A program made the translations under genes and the position numbers. The notes beneath the pieces are model-generated. The model made no database searches. It was not told the origin of the DNA and saw only the letters and a program-made list of their open reading frames with translations. From assembly GCF_900142435.1 (NCBI RefSeq), contig NZ_LT670846.1, forward strand, positions 186,001-250,000: a DNA stretch of 64,000 nt. Reading direction: 5' to 3'. Shown piece by piece: positions 1 through 8,455 of the stretch; the first letter of the stretch is position 1, and each line of letters starts with the position of its first letter. The stretch is from Thermocrinis minervae. GTDB lineage: Bacteria > Aquificota > Aquificia > Aquificales > Aquificaceae.

Positions 1-2520
1 AGCCTTATAAGGCAGTACGAAAGGCAGATAGAGAGCGTAGAGAGGTCTCTAAGGAATGTCTTCTCTCCGGAAGACGTAAAGGCTTTCTTGGAAAACAAGT
101 TAAGCATAGATGGACTTGTTAAGAAGGCTCTTGAAAAGTCTAGCCTTGTCGAACAGGCAAAGGAGTTGGGCATATCGCCCGACAGGATAATGGACAAGGT
201 TGCAAAGAGAGTCTTCGGGAAAGAGCCTCCTTTTGATTACGCCGAGTACCTAGTAAAGGTAGTAGAAAGGGCTCAGGATAAGGCTCTCTCTGAAGGAAGC
301 GCAACGGTGGAGCCTTATCACATAGTCTCCGCCCTCATTGAATCAAAAGAAACTATAGCTGGTAGGATTTTAGAAGAGTTACAAGGAGGTGAAAAGATGA
401 AGGATGTAACGCAGGAGCTTAAGGAAGAGGAAAAGTCTGCCCTGGAAAGGTTTGGTGTGAACCTCACCCAGCTTGCCAGGGAAGGGAAGCTAGACCCTGT
501 CATTGGCAGGGAGAAGGAAATAAACCAAGTGATAGAGGTGTTACTAAGAAGGACCAAGAACAACCCAGTGCTCGTTGGAGATCCTGGAGTTGGAAAGACT
601 GCCATAGTGGAAGGTCTTGCACAAAGGATAGTGAACAAGGAGGTACCAGTAGAGCTTCAGGACAAGGAGATAGTTTCCGTAGACATAGGATCCCTACTGG
701 CAGGTTCTAAGTACAGAGGTGAATTTGAAGAAAGGCTAAAAAGCCTACTTGAAGAGGTAAAGCAGAAAGGTAACATAATCCTCTTCATAGATGAAGTTCA
801 CACGGTGGTGGGTGCTGGCAAAGCTGAAGGCGCCGTGGATGCAGGAAACATGCTAAAACCAGCCTTGGCCAGAGGTGAGATAAGGCTCATAGGAGCCACC
901 ACAGTGGACGAGTACAGAAAGTACATAGAGAAGGATCCTGCCTTAGAGAGAAGGTTCCAGCCCATATACGTGGATGAACCTACAGTTGAAGAAACCATAG
1001 AGATACTGAAAGGGCTAAGAAATAAGCTAGAAAACCACCACAAGGTAAAGATCTCTGATGAAGCCATAGAGGCTGCTGTAAAGCTTACCAAAAGGTACGT
1101 TACCTTCAGGAAGCTACCCGACAAAGCCATAGATGCCCTTGACCAGGCAAGCGCTCGTAAAAAACTCTCCGCCGTATCCTTACCACCTGAAGTGCAGGAA
1201 ATAGATAGGAAGATAAAGTCCCTTGAGGAAGAGATACAAAAAGCCTACCTTGCAGGTGACTACGAAAAGGAAGCCCAGTTGAAGATAAAGAAAGTTCAGC
1301 TGGAGAAGGAAAAGCAGGCCTTACTTGAAAAGATTGGTAGTGCAGACTACAGGATACAGGAGCTAAAGAAAAGGATTAGTGAATTGGACCAAGAGATAAT
1401 ACGCGCCGCAGAACTCGGAGATTATGAAAGAGAAGCGCAGTTGAAGATAGAAAAGGTAAAGCTTGAAAAGGAACTCAAAGAGCTTGAGAACAAGAAAGCG
1501 AAGGAACTTGTGGTAACTTGGGACGATGTAGCTATGGTAGTATCCGAATGGACAGGCATACCTGTAAGCAAGCTAAAGGAAGAAGAGAAGGAAAGGCTCT
1601 TACACCTTGAAGAGGAACTACACAGAAGAGTTATAGATCAAGAACACGCTGTTGTAGCTGTAGCAGAAGCAATAAGGAGGGCAAGGGCTGGTCTTAAGGA
1701 TCCTAAGAGACCCATAGCTAGCTTTATGTTCTTAGGTCCTACAGGAGTGGGTAAGACAGAGCTTTCAAAAGCTCTTGCCGAAGTACTCTTCGGGGATGAG
1801 GATGCACTCATAAGGCTTGACATGTCCGAGTTCAAAGAAGAGCACAGTGTCTCCAAGCTAATAGGTGCACCGCCAGGTTACGTGGGATACGAAGAAGGTG
1901 GAAAGCTTACAGAAGCCGTAAGGAGAAAGCCTTACTCTGTAATACTTCTTGACGAGATAGAAAAGGCTCACCCCAGGGTGTTTGATCTGTTCCTACAGGT
2001 ACTGGATGACGGAAGGCTTACAGACTCCCACGGTAGGACAGTAGACTTCAGGAACACAGTCATAATAATGACCTCCAACATAGGCTCCCAGTATCTCCTA
2101 TCCATACCTATAGAAGCTGACGAAAAGAAAGTAGAAGAAGAGTTTGAAAAGGCCAAGCAGAAGGTCTTGGAAGAGTTAAAGTACCATTTCAGGCCCGAAT
2201 TCCTAAACAGGGTAGACGAGATAATAGTCTTCAAACCACTCACCATGAAGGAGCTTCTACAGATAGTAGACCTCATAGTAGACAGCATAAACAAGAGGCT
2301 CCAAGAGAGGTCCATCAGCATAGAGCTCACAGAGGAAGCCAAGAAGCAGATAGCAAGACTCGGTTACGAACCAGCTTATGGTGCAAGACCACTTAAGAGA
2401 ACTGTGCAAAGGTACATAGAGACTCCTCTGGCAAACAAGATAATCAAGGGAGAGATATCTGACGGTCAAAAGGTGATAGTTGACTACGTGAACGGAGAGT
2501 TTATATTTACACCTCAGTAG
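1..2520 (+). CDS. ClpB/ClpC-type AAA+ unfoldase (5' end outside window)
   Basis: This is a Hsp100 ATPase that uses ATP to thread and remodel proteins in the cytoplasm. The frame is open from base 1, so the N-terminus lies upstream; a TTG at 88 is only an internal codon. Visible in order are the end of a Clp N domain, a first AAA+ module with Walker A GDPGVGKT at 577-600, a charged middle domain, and a second module with Walker A GPTGVGKT at 1735-1758, followed by a ClpB-like [12 protein letters not shown] pore loop and a C-terminal small domain. The middle domain carries two UVR-like copies about 54 codons apart (codons ~420 and ~474). I see no IGF/LGF ClpP-docking loop after the TSNIGS motif, which favours a ClpB-like disaggregase over a ClpP partner. 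The stop codon overlaps the tmRNA 5' end by one base. Confidence 0.93.
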   Translation, partial: SLIRQYERQIESVERSLRNVFSPEDVKAFLENKLSIDGLVKKALEKSSLVEQAKELGISPDRIMDKVAKRVFGKEPPFDYAEYLVKVVERAQDKALSEGSATVEPYHIVSALIESKETIAGRILEELQGGEKMKDVTQELKEEEKSALERFGVNLTQLAREGKLDPVIGREKEINQVIEVLLRRTKNNPVLVGDPGVGKTAIVEGLAQRIVNKEVPVELQDKEIVSVDIGSLLAGSKYRGEFEERLKSLLEEVKQKGNIILFIDEVHTVVGAGKAEGAVDAGNMLKPALARGEIRLIGATTVDEYRKYIEKDPALERRFQPIYVDEPTVEETIEILKGLRNKLENHHKVKISDEAIEAAVKLTKRYVTFRKLPDKAIDALDQASARKKLSAVSLPPEVQEIDRKIKSLEEEIQKAYLAGDYEKEAQLKIKKVQLEKEKQALLEKIGSADYRIQELKKRISELDQEIIRAAELGDYEREAQLKIEKVKLEKELKELENKKAKELVVTWDDVAMVVSEWTGIPVSKLKEEEKERLLHLEEELHRRVIDQEHAVVAVAEAIRRARAGLKDPKRPIASFMFLGPTGVGKTELSKALAEVLFGDEDALIRLDMSEFKEEHSVSKLIGAPPGYVGYEEGGKLTEAVRRKPYSVILLDEIEKAHPRVFDLFLQVLDDGRLTDSHGRTVDFRNTVIIMTSNIGSQYLLSIPIEADEKKVEEEFEKAKQKVLEELKYHFRPEFLNRVDEIIVFKPLTMKELLQIVDLIVDSINKRLQERSISIELTEEAKKQIARLGYEPAYGARPLKRTVQRYIETPLANKIIKGEISDGQKVIVDYVNGEFIFTPQ
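2480..2507 (+). promoter_or_regulatory. Promoter of ssrA inside the clp 3' end
   Basis: A TTGACT -35 element (2480-2485) and a TATATT -10 element (2502-2507) are separated by 16 bp. They lie within the last 14 codons of the clp gene. Transcription would begin a few bases before the mature tmRNA 5' end at 2520. RNase P would normally trim the leader. The match to sigma-70 consensus is seen directly; activity is inferred. Confidence 0.6.
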
Positions 2521-2866
2521 GGGGCGAACGGTTTCGACGGGGCTGGTGAGCTAAGGGTAGCAGGCAGGGTGGCAACCTTAACAGCCACCGGGAAAAACAC
2601 TTCCCGAAGCTGAACTCGCTCTGGCTGCCTAATTAAAAGGCAGCCGCCCTACGGTGGGTGCACCTCTGGCCTGCCGATAGGGCTCAGACACAGGGGTGTA
2701 GGAAGGTTTCTCGCTAGGCGGAAACCTTCCGAAAGGCAAGCCTAGCTATGTACCATCTTCCCTGCGGGTGGGGAAGTGGTACAGAAAACCAAACACCCGC
2801 TAAGCCTGTAGAAGCCCTTAAGCGGGCCAGTCTCGGACGAGGGTTCGATTCCCTCCGCCTCCACCA
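2520..2866 (+). ncRNA. ssrA: tmRNA (SsrA)
   Basis: This RNA rescues stalled ribosomes by acting first as alanyl-tRNA and then as mRNA for a degradation tag. The 5' end GGGGGCG (2520-2526) pairs with CGCCTCC (2856-2862), with one G-U pair, to form the 7-bp acceptor stem, and an encoded CCA closes at 2866. The T-arm GGTTCGATTCC sits just before it. The tag frame starts at 2600 (resume codon CTT) and reads LPEAELALAA with a TAA stop at 2630-2632. The Aquifex tag, from memory, is APEAELALAA. Pseudoknot-rich sequence fills 2640-2800. The first base is the last base of the clp TAG stop, and the RNA ends 2 nt before the convergent moxR stop. Confidence 0.96.
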
Positions 2867-2868
2867 AA

Positions 2869-3771
2869 TCAAGGAACTTTTACAGATCTAACAATATCCT
2901 TTACGAGGGCAAAGGAATCTATTCCTTCCCTGACTATCAGTCTATGGGAAAGCACGTAAGGGGCTACGTCTATAACGTCTTCAGGTACCACGTAATCCCT
3001 TTCTCTCATGTAAGCCACAGCCTTGGCACAGCTGGCAAGATGTATAGCACCACGTGTGGAAGCTCCTAGGATTATGTCTGGATGGCTTCTTGTTTTTCTC
3101 ACCATGTCCACTATAAAACCAGCCACTTCTTCAGAGATGTACACTCTTTTGACCTGCTGTAGGGTATTTACAATCTCCTGGAGGCTAACCAAAGGACGCA
3201 GGTTGTTTACCACCTCTAGAGGGTTTTCTCCCTTCACTATCTGTACTTCCACATCCCTGTCAGGATATCCCACAGATATACGCATGCTAAAGCGGTCTAG
3301 TTGAGATTCGGGTAAGGGATAGGTTCCGTACTGTTCTGCCGGGTTCTGGGTAGCTATCACAAAAAAGGGAAAGGGAAGCTCATAGGTGGTACCATCCAAA
3401 GTTATCTTCTTTTCGGCCATGGCCTCAAGAAGGGCACTCTGTGTCTTAGGGCTTGCCCTGTTTATCTCGTCGGCCAGGACCGTCTGGTGGAATATGGGCC
3501 CTGGTTTAAAGACAAAACTCCTCTTTTGCTGATCGTAAACGTTTACCCCCGTTATGTCCGAAGGAAGTAGATCGCTGGTAAACTGGATACGGGCAAAAGA
3601 AAGACCCAGGACCCTAGAAAGAGCTAGGGCTAGAGTGGTCTTACCTACACCTGGTACGTCTTCTATGAGCAGGTGCCCACCAGAGAGAAAACAGGCAAGT
3701 GAGAGGAACACAACCTCTTCCTTACCTTTGAGCACGCTGGATACGGCACGAAGTACCTCGCTTATGTTCAT
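2869..3771 (-). CDS. MoxR-family AAA+ ATPase
   Basis: MoxR ATPases act as chaperones that help mature or insert metal cofactors into partner complexes, often with a von Willebrand A-domain protein. The 300-aa protein has Walker A DVPGVGKT near residue 38, Walker B with the ADEINRASPKTQ sensor segment near 98, and the ATQNP sensor motif near 140, followed by the C-terminal lid typical of the family. It is full length. It lies 7 bp downstream of a flavodoxin-fold gene and is probably the last gene of the operon that starts at 5482. No VWA partner is visible in the window, so its client is unknown. Its 3' end lies 2 nt from the tmRNA 3' end. Confidence 0.9.
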   Translation of the reverse strand: MNISEVLRAVSSVLKGKEEVVFLSLACFLSGGHLLIEDVPGVGKTTLALALSRVLGLSFARIQFTSDLLPSDITGVNVYDQQKRSFVFKPGPIFHQTVLADEINRASPKTQSALLEAMAEKKITLDGTTYELPFPFFVIATQNPAEQYGTYPLPESQLDRFSMRISVGYPDRDVEVQIVKGENPLEVVNNLRPLVSLQEIVNTLQQVKRVYISEEVAGFIVDMVRKTRSHPDIILGASTRGAIHLASCAKAVAYMRERDYVVPEDVIDVAPYVLSHRLIVREGIDSFALVKDIVRSVKVP

Positions 3772-3778
3772 CTAATGC

Positions 3779-4354
3779 TTATTTTAAAAGATTTTTGAGC
3801 ACCTCCTCAACCTTGTTCAGGTAGCCCTTTCTCTCTTCGTCGCTGACGTAGGGCACCGAGTAGAAGAACTCCACACCCTTAACATCTACACCACAGAAAC
3901 CAAGAGTGGCCGAAAAGGTCTGCTTCAAACACTGAGCAAAGTCTTTGTAGTCCTCCTGGGATCCACCAAGTGTTACAAAAAATAGAGCTTTCTTATCTCC
4001 GAGGAGTCCCACAAGCCCTGAATCTCTCTCTTCATAAGCAAAGCCGTAGGAAAACACTCTATCTATGTATCCCTTGAGGATGGCTGGGAAGCTGTACCAC
4101 CACATGGGAAAGATAAAGATGAGAAAGTCCGAAGACCTTATGTAATCTTGTTCTCTCTTGACATCCTCTAGGACCTTTCCTTGTTGCAGGCTTATAAAGT
4201 CCTCAGCTGAAAGCACCGGGTTAAAACCGACGCTGTAAAGATCCCTGACCATGTACTCAACACCTAAAGATTCTAAGGTCTTTTGTACCCTCTCCAATAT
4301 GGCATGGTTAAAGCTCTTTGGATTTGGATGAGCATAGATCACAAGAGCTTTCAT
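3779..4354 (-). CDS. NAD(P)H dehydrogenase (quinone), flavodoxin_2 family
   Basis: This is a 191-aa flavodoxin-like fold protein that probably reduces quinones or other electrophiles by two electrons using NAD(P)H and bound FMN or FAD. It has the YAHPNPKSFN phosphate loop after the first strand, the FPMWWYSFPAILKGYIDRVF signature near residues 84-105, and a TLGGSQEDY segment, all usual for the MdaB/KefF-like group. It is the third gene of a minus-strand run with a DJ-1-like protein (4 bp upstream) and a WrbA-like flavoprotein. That grouping points to protection from quinones or reactive carbonyls. The physiological substrate cannot be read from sequence. Confidence 0.87.
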   Translation of the reverse strand: MKALVIYAHPNPKSFNHAILERVQKTLESLGVEYMVRDLYSVGFNPVLSAEDFISLQQGKVLEDVKREQDYIRSSDFLIFIFPMWWYSFPAILKGYIDRVFSYGFAYEERDSGLVGLLGDKKALFFVTLGGSQEDYKDFAQCLKQTFSATLGFCGVDVKGVEFFYSVPYVSDEERKGYLNKVEEVLKNLLK

Positions 4355-4358
4355 CTTC

Positions 4359-4913
4359 TTACCCCCTTAATAGTTTCATGAACTCCCTTAGCATCTGCGG
4401 AAGGTTAGGCCAGGCAAAAGCTGAGACTATGTTGCCATCTACCACAACGCCCTCGTTCACATACTGAGCTCCAAGGCTTTCCACGTCAGGCTTGCACGCT
4501 ATGTAAGCAGTCATACGCCTACCAGACAGGTCTAGCTTTGGTCTAACAGCTACTAACACCTGGACGCCGTGGCACACAACACCTATGGGTTTGTTGGTTT
4601 CAAAGAAGTGCCCCACTATACGGCTTATGTTCTCGTCCAGCCTTATGTACTCGGGAGCTCTCCCACCTGGTATAAACAGGGCATCAAATTCCTCTGGTTT
4701 TATCTCAGAAAAGGAAGCGTGGGACTGAAGTGTGTAACCCCTCTTTTCAGTGTAAGTTTCCCAGTCTTCCATGTCGTGAACTACAAGGTGTAGTTTCTTT
4801 TTCTTAGGTGAGGCGACAACGGCCTCAAACCCTTCTTCTAGAAACCTATAGTAAGGGTAGAAGACCTCAAGGGTCTCTGCTGCATCTCCAGTTATTATGA
4901 GCACCTTCTTCAT
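4359..4913 (-). CDS. DJ-1/PfpI family protein
   Basis: This 184-aa protein has the class I glutamine-amidotransferase-like fold of the DJ-1/PfpI superfamily, whose members include glyoxalases, deglycase-like enzymes, chaperones and proteases. The nucleophile elbow GVVCHGVQ places Cys114 followed by His115, and the LFIPGGRAPEYIR segment supplies the usual upstream loop. The start ATG at 4913 is preceded by AAGGAGGT within a 11-bp gap after the WrbA-like gene. It sits between two flavodoxin-fold reductases and downstream of the HxlR-controlled promoter, so a role in electrophile or carbonyl stress is the simplest inference. Confidence 0.87.
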   Translation of the reverse strand: MKKVLIITGDAAETLEVFYPYYRFLEEGFEAVVASPKKKKLHLVVHDMEDWETYTEKRGYTLQSHASFSEIKPEEFDALFIPGGRAPEYIRLDENISRIVGHFFETNKPIGVVCHGVQVLVAVRPKLDLSGRRMTAYIACKPDVESLGAQYVNEGVVVDGNIVSAFAWPNLPQMLREFMKLLRG

Positions 4914-4924
4914 GTTGTACCTCC

Positions 4925-5482
4925 TTACTCTACAAACTTGCCTTCAAAGTGTCTTATGTGTTCCAAAAGATCCTTTTTACCATCAAAGAAGGCGGCCACA
5001 TACTGGGCAAGTCTCTCTCCCAACCTCCTACAGGCTTCTATTTCCTCTTCCTTCCTTGGCTCTCCAGAGACTACGGCTCCATAGTGGAGTGTAAACTTCT
5101 TACCCACGTAGTCTGTTACCCCGAATACCAGAAAACCAAAGTTCATAAGGACCGTGAGCACTGACATACAGGCTATCTCGTTTCCACCACCCCATCCACC
5201 TGAGGAAGAGAAGGCACATCCAATCTTACCGTCTATCTCTCCCCATAGCTCTCCTAGAACATCGTCAAAGAACCTTTTGAGTTTCCAGGAGATTATGCCC
5301 ATGTTGGTAGGTGTACCCACTGCTATGCCATCTGCCCATAGAACATCCTCCTTAGTAGCCTCATCTACACGCTTTATCCTTACTTCTGTACCTTCAACCC
5401 TTCTGGCACCCTCTGCCACATAATGGGCCATCTTTTCTGTGTTGCCTGTGCGAGAATCGTAGATTATGAGAACCTTTCCCAT
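4925..5482 (-). CDS. WrbA-like flavodoxin-fold NAD(P)H:quinone oxidoreductase
   Basis: This 185-aa flavoprotein has the FMN phosphate loop SRTGNTEKM at residues 9-17, the GTPTNMG loop, and the FSSSGGWGGGNE segment that binds the isoalloxazine ring in WrbA and long-chain flavodoxins. It probably reduces quinones to hydroquinones in the cytoplasm. It is the first gene of a minus-strand operon. The ATG at 5482 has an AAGGAGG ribosome site 8 nt upstream. It is transcribed divergently from an HxlR-type regulator, with a palindromic operator in the intergenic region. WrbA proper is about 200 aa, so this is slightly short and I leave the symbol open. Confidence 0.88.
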   Translation of the reverse strand: MGKVLIIYDSRTGNTEKMAHYVAEGARRVEGTEVRIKRVDEATKEDVLWADGIAVGTPTNMGIISWKLKRFFDDVLGELWGEIDGKIGCAFSSSGGWGGGNEIACMSVLTVLMNFGFLVFGVTDYVGKKFTLHYGAVVSGEPRKEEEIEACRRLGERLAQYVAAFFDGKKDLLEHIRHFEGKFVE

Positions 5483-5506
5483 GGTTCTAACCTCCTTCTT
5501 TATGGG

Positions 5507-5536
5507 ATTTTACGAATGTATCTAGCTGTAAGTCAA
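5507..5536 (-). promoter_or_regulatory. Promoter of the flavoprotein/DJ-1 operon
   Basis: On the minus strand a TTGACT -35 element (5531-5536) and a TAAAAT -10 element (5507-5512) are separated by 18 bp, upstream of the start at 5482. A TGTAAG half-site on the plus strand (5527-5532) overlaps the -35. It matches one arm of the operator at 5559-5574, so the regulator could contact both. Confidence 0.55.
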
Positions 5537-5558
5537 GAACGGCCTTTAATGTGATATA

Positions 5559-5574
5559 CTTACATGTTTGTAAG
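5559..5574. promoter_or_regulatory. Inverted-repeat operator for the HxlR regulator
   Basis: CTTACA (5559-5564) and TGTAAG (5569-5574) form a perfect inverted repeat around TGTT. The repeat ends 2 bp before the regulator ATG at 5577 and overlaps a TATACT -10-like hexamer (5555-5560). HxlR-family proteins bind such dyads as dimers and commonly autoregulate. The regulator assignment comes from position only. Confidence 0.5.
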
Positions 5575-5576
5575 CT

Positions 5577-5933
5577 ATGGAAAAAAGTGTGTGTCCTATA
5601 GAGGTCACCCTTAACGTCATAGGTGGCAAGTGGAAGTTCCTCATAGTGAAAAACCTCTTGGGCGGTAAGAAAAGGTTCTCTGAGCTCTACAGGTCCATAG
5701 AGGGTATAACGCAGCGTATGTTAACGAAACAACTCAGAGAACTTGAGAGGGATGGGATAATCAACAGGATAGTCTACCCAGAAGTGCCACCGAAGGTTGA
5801 GTACGAGCTTACTCCCATAGGCAAGGAGCTCTATAGGGTATTTGTAAGCCTGCAGGAGTGGGGAGAGCTCTACCTGAAGGAGAAGGGCTACGAGCCTTTA
5901 GTGCCCTGCGACACAGAAATCAAACTGAGATAA
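5577..5933 (+). CDS. HxlR/MarR-like winged-helix transcriptional regulator
   Basis: This 118-aa protein is a complete HxlR-domain regulator. It begins with the characteristic CPIEVTLNVIGGKWKFLIVKNL segment containing Cys6, then a winged helix (KRFSELYRSIEGITQRMLTKQLRELERDG) and a dimerising C-terminal helix. A conserved N-terminal Cys in this family (YodB, HypR) senses quinones, diamide or hypochlorite by thiol chemistry. The gene faces an operon of two quinone-reductase-type flavoproteins and a DJ-1 protein, so I infer that it represses that operon and itself until the cysteine is modified. There is no Shine-Dalgarno; the operator lies directly before the ATG, suggesting a very short leader. 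Confidence 0.9.
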   Translation: MEKSVCPIEVTLNVIGGKWKFLIVKNLLGGKKRFSELYRSIEGITQRMLTKQLRELERDGIINRIVYPEVPPKVEYELTPIGKELYRVFVSLQEWGELYLKEKGYEPLVPCDTEIKLR

Positions 5934-5990
5934 CTCATTGCCAACGCCTCACAACAGCATACTCTTCAAGGAGGAAGGAGGGTTACAGCC

Positions 5991-6206
5991 ATGAAGTACA
6001 CTCGGGAGATGTTAAGGGACAAGCTTATCATAGATGCATCCACTGGCGAGCCTGTGAGCGAAGTAGAACTTTTAGAGGATAGGGTGAGGATTATAAAAAA
6101 GGACGGGAGTACTGTAGAGATCCCTTTAAACACCTTAAGGGGGAAGTACATAAAGATGAGGTTGGAAGGTGGGATGGGTGATATGACGGGTGCTATCTAC
6201 GTCTGA
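5991..6206 (+). CDS. Small conserved-looking protein of unknown function
   Basis: This 71-aa protein is not recognised. It has a strong ribosome site (AAGGAGGAAGGAGGG at 5969-5983) ahead of the ATG and codon use like its neighbours, so I regard it as a real gene. It is predicted to be mostly short beta strands with alternating charged and hydrophobic residues (EVELLEDRVRIIKKDGS, then VEIPLNTLRGKYIKMRL), resembling a small beta-barrel or SH3-like fold, and it ends in a glycine-rich GGMGDMTGAIYV tail. It lies 57 bp after the HxlR gene and its 3' end overlaps aroA by 10 bp. Confidence 0.62.
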   Translation: MKYTREMLRDKLIIDASTGEPVSEVELLEDRVRIIKKDGSTVEIPLNTLRGKYIKMRLEGGMGDMTGAIYV

Positions 6207-7489
6207 ACTACGCTAAAGAGGTCCTTGTAGAAGTTAGGGTAGGATACTTTCACACAGTTAGGGTCGTCTATGTAGGTCTTCCCTTGTGCTACTAGACCTG
6301 CCACGCTGAAGGCCATAGCTATACGATGATCACCGTAGGTCTTTATAGTAGCTCCCTTTAGAGACATACTTCCTTCTATGATAAAGCCATCCTCCAGCTC
6401 CTCTACCTTTGCACCCATAGCCCTTAGGTTTTCCACGATTGCCTTTATTCTGTCGCTTTCCTTGACTCTTAGCTCCTGAGCACCCCTGACTACTGACGTA
6501 CCTTCGGCAAAAGCCATTAGTACGGCAAGGATGGGAAGCTCATCTATCAAAGAAGGAACTTCCTCAGGCTTTACCTCTACAGACTTAAGCCTGTTTCCTC
6601 CTCTTACCACTACATCAGCCACAGGTTCTCCACCCAATTCCCTTAAGTTTGTATACTCTACGTGTCCACCCATCTGCCTTACCTTTCTGTAAAAGCCATC
6701 CCTAGTGGGGTTTACAAGCACGTCCTTGAGGATAAGTTCCGAACCTTCAACGAGCAAGGCAAGAGCGCAGAAAAAGGCAGCTGAGGATGGGTCTGCCGGA
6801 CACACCACTTTAGTTCCGTAGAGCTTTTGAAAGCCTTCCATCTTTACTATATGTCCATCCTTACCTTCCATCTTGTACAGGTTTACCCCAAAAGCCTTCA
6901 ACATCCTCTCTGTGTGATCGCGGGATGAATAGGGTTCTGAGATCTCTGTGTAACCTTCAGCCCTCAGACCAGCCAAAAGAAGGCTTGACTTCACTTGGGC
7001 GGATGCTCTTTTGTTGAAGAAGGATATACCCTTCAAACTTCCGCCTCTGACACATATGGGGAGCTTATCCGCGTGATGTCTTCCGTCAAGGCTTGCTCCC
7101 ATCTGTCTCAAAGGCTCCACTACCCTAAGCATTGGTCTATTCCTTAAACTCCTGTCGCCTGTAAGGACGCTAAAGAAGGGCTGCGTGGAAAGGACTCCAA
7201 GCATAAGCCTGGCTGTAGTGCCCGAGTTCGCGCAGTTAAGTACATCCTGAGGTTCCCTGAAGGTGTAGTCTGTTCCTTCAATAACTAGGTTGGTACCCTT
7301 TCTTACCACCTTAACACCCAAAGACCTTATAACCCTAAGGGTTGCCAGCGTGTCTGCAGACACAAGCCAGTCTTCTACGTAGGTTTTACCCTCAGCTATA
7401 GCTCCTAAGATGACAGCTCTGTGGGATATGGATTTGTCAGATGGTACCCTTATCTGACCCTTTACTAACTTTACCCTTGAAAGCTCCAT
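6197..7489 (-). CDS. aroA: 3-phosphoshikimate 1-carboxyvinyltransferase (EPSP synthase)
   Basis: AroA transfers the enolpyruvyl group of PEP to shikimate-3-phosphate, the sixth step of chorismate synthesis, in the cytoplasm. The 430-aa length is normal. Visible motifs are the SDKSISHRAVILG start segment with the substrate-binding Lys, NSGTTARLMLG for PEP binding, DRSLRNRPM, KESDRIKA near residue 345, and GDHRIAMAFSVAG near 385. It lies 9 bp after mtnA in the same direction. The 3' end overlaps the small plus-strand gene by 10 bp. Confidence 0.97.
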   Translation of the reverse strand: MELSRVKLVKGQIRVPSDKSISHRAVILGAIAEGKTYVEDWLVSADTLATLRVIRSLGVKVVRKGTNLVIEGTDYTFREPQDVLNCANSGTTARLMLGVLSTQPFFSVLTGDRSLRNRPMLRVVEPLRQMGASLDGRHHADKLPICVRGGSLKGISFFNKRASAQVKSSLLLAGLRAEGYTEISEPYSSRDHTERMLKAFGVNLYKMEGKDGHIVKMEGFQKLYGTKVVCPADPSSAAFFCALALLVEGSELILKDVLVNPTRDGFYRKVRQMGGHVEYTNLRELGGEPVADVVVRGGNRLKSVEVKPEEVPSLIDELPILAVLMAFAEGTSVVRGAQELRVKESDRIKAIVENLRAMGAKVEELEDGFIIEGSMSLKGATIKTYGDHRIAMAFSVAGLVAQGKTYIDDPNCVKVSYPNFYKDLFSVVQT

Positions 7490-7498
7490 GAGAATATT

Positions 7499-8455
7499 TT
7501 AGAGGGGTGGCTTTAAAACTCCCTTCTCTGTTATTATGGCGGTTATGTTCTCTGCAGGAGTTACATCAAAGGCATAATGAAGGGCTTGGGATCCTTTTGG
7601 AGCTATCTGGCAACCACCGCAGCTTTTTACCTCATCCTCTGACCTTTCTTCTATGGGTATCTGCCAGCCTTCTGCTATGTTAGGGTCAAAGGTGGAAGTA
7701 GGAGCTACCACGTAGAAGGGAATACCGTGTACTTTGGCGAGAACAGATAGAGAGTAAGTACCTATCTTGTTGGCCACGTCACCCCTTTTGGTTATCCTGT
7801 CTGCACCCACGATTACACAGTCTACTAGTCCCTTGGCCATCAAAAATCCAGCCGTGGAGTCTGTTATTATCTTGTGGGGTATATCCTCCTTGAGTAGCTC
7901 CCAAGCGGTGAGCCTAGAACCTTGAAGGTATGGTCTTGTTTCGTCCACCCATACAAAGACCTCTTTACCCATGTAGTGGGCAGACCTTATGACACCTAGG
8001 GCTGTTCCCCAACCTGCTGTGGCAAGGGCTCCTGTGTTGCAGTGGGTGAGTATCCTTACTCTGTCTGGAAGGAGCTCTGCTCCTATCTGTCCCATCCTCA
8101 TGTTTGCCTGAAGATCTTCCTCTTCTATGCTTATGGCTTCTTTTTCTAAATCCTTCCCTTCTTTAAGGGCTTTTAGCATCCTGTCCAAGGCCCAGAAGAG
8201 GTTGTAAGCCGTGGGTCTTGTGTTCTTGAGGGTTTCGTAAACGACCGTGTGATCTTCACCAGACTTGACACCCAAGACAAAGCCGTAGGCGGCCACGCAG
8301 CCTATGGCAGGAGCCCCTCTTACCACCATGTTCTTTATAGCTTCAGCCACCTGCTTATAAGTGGTGAGCTCAAGCCAAACTTCCTCTTGCGGGAGTCTTC
8401 TTTGGTCTAGCAGGAAAAGTCTATCTCCCTTCCACTCAAAGGCCTTTACTTTCAC
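7499..8455 (-). CDS. mtnA: S-methyl-5-thioribose-1-phosphate isomerase
   Basis: MtnA converts methylthioribose-1-phosphate to methylthioribulose-1-phosphate in methionine salvage, which recycles the methylthioadenosine released by polyamine synthesis. The eIF2B-like fold is shown by [14 protein letters not shown] near residue 45, the catalytic-cysteine segment [19 protein letters not shown], and the catalytic-aspartate segment [19 protein letters not shown]. At 318 aa it is somewhat shorter than the usual 340-370. Its ATG overlaps the valS stop by 4 bp, so it is co-transcribed with valS. The salvage demand fits a polyamine-rich thermophile with bpsA elsewhere in the window. Confidence 0.95.
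   Translation of the reverse strand: MKVKAFEWKGDRLFLLDQRRLPQEEVWLELTTYKQVAEAIKNMVVRGAPAIGCVAAYGFVLGVKSGEDHTVVYETLKNTRPTAYNLFWALDRMLKALKEGKDLEKEAISIEEEDLQANMRMGQIGAELLPDRVRILTHCNTGALATAGWGTALGVIRSAHYMGKEVFVWVDETRPYLQGSRLTAWELLKEDIPHKIITDSTAGFLMAKGLVDCVIVGADRITKRGDVANKIGTYSLSVLAKVHGIPFYVVAPTSTFDPNIAEGWQIPIEERSEDEVKSCGGCQIAPKGSQALHYAFDVTPAENITAIITEKGVLKPPL

Noticed and set aside
318-638. Minus-strand frame inside clp
   Set aside because: It is a shadow of the real frame, with no ribosome site and Ser/Thr-rich composition typical of antisense translation of a charged protein.
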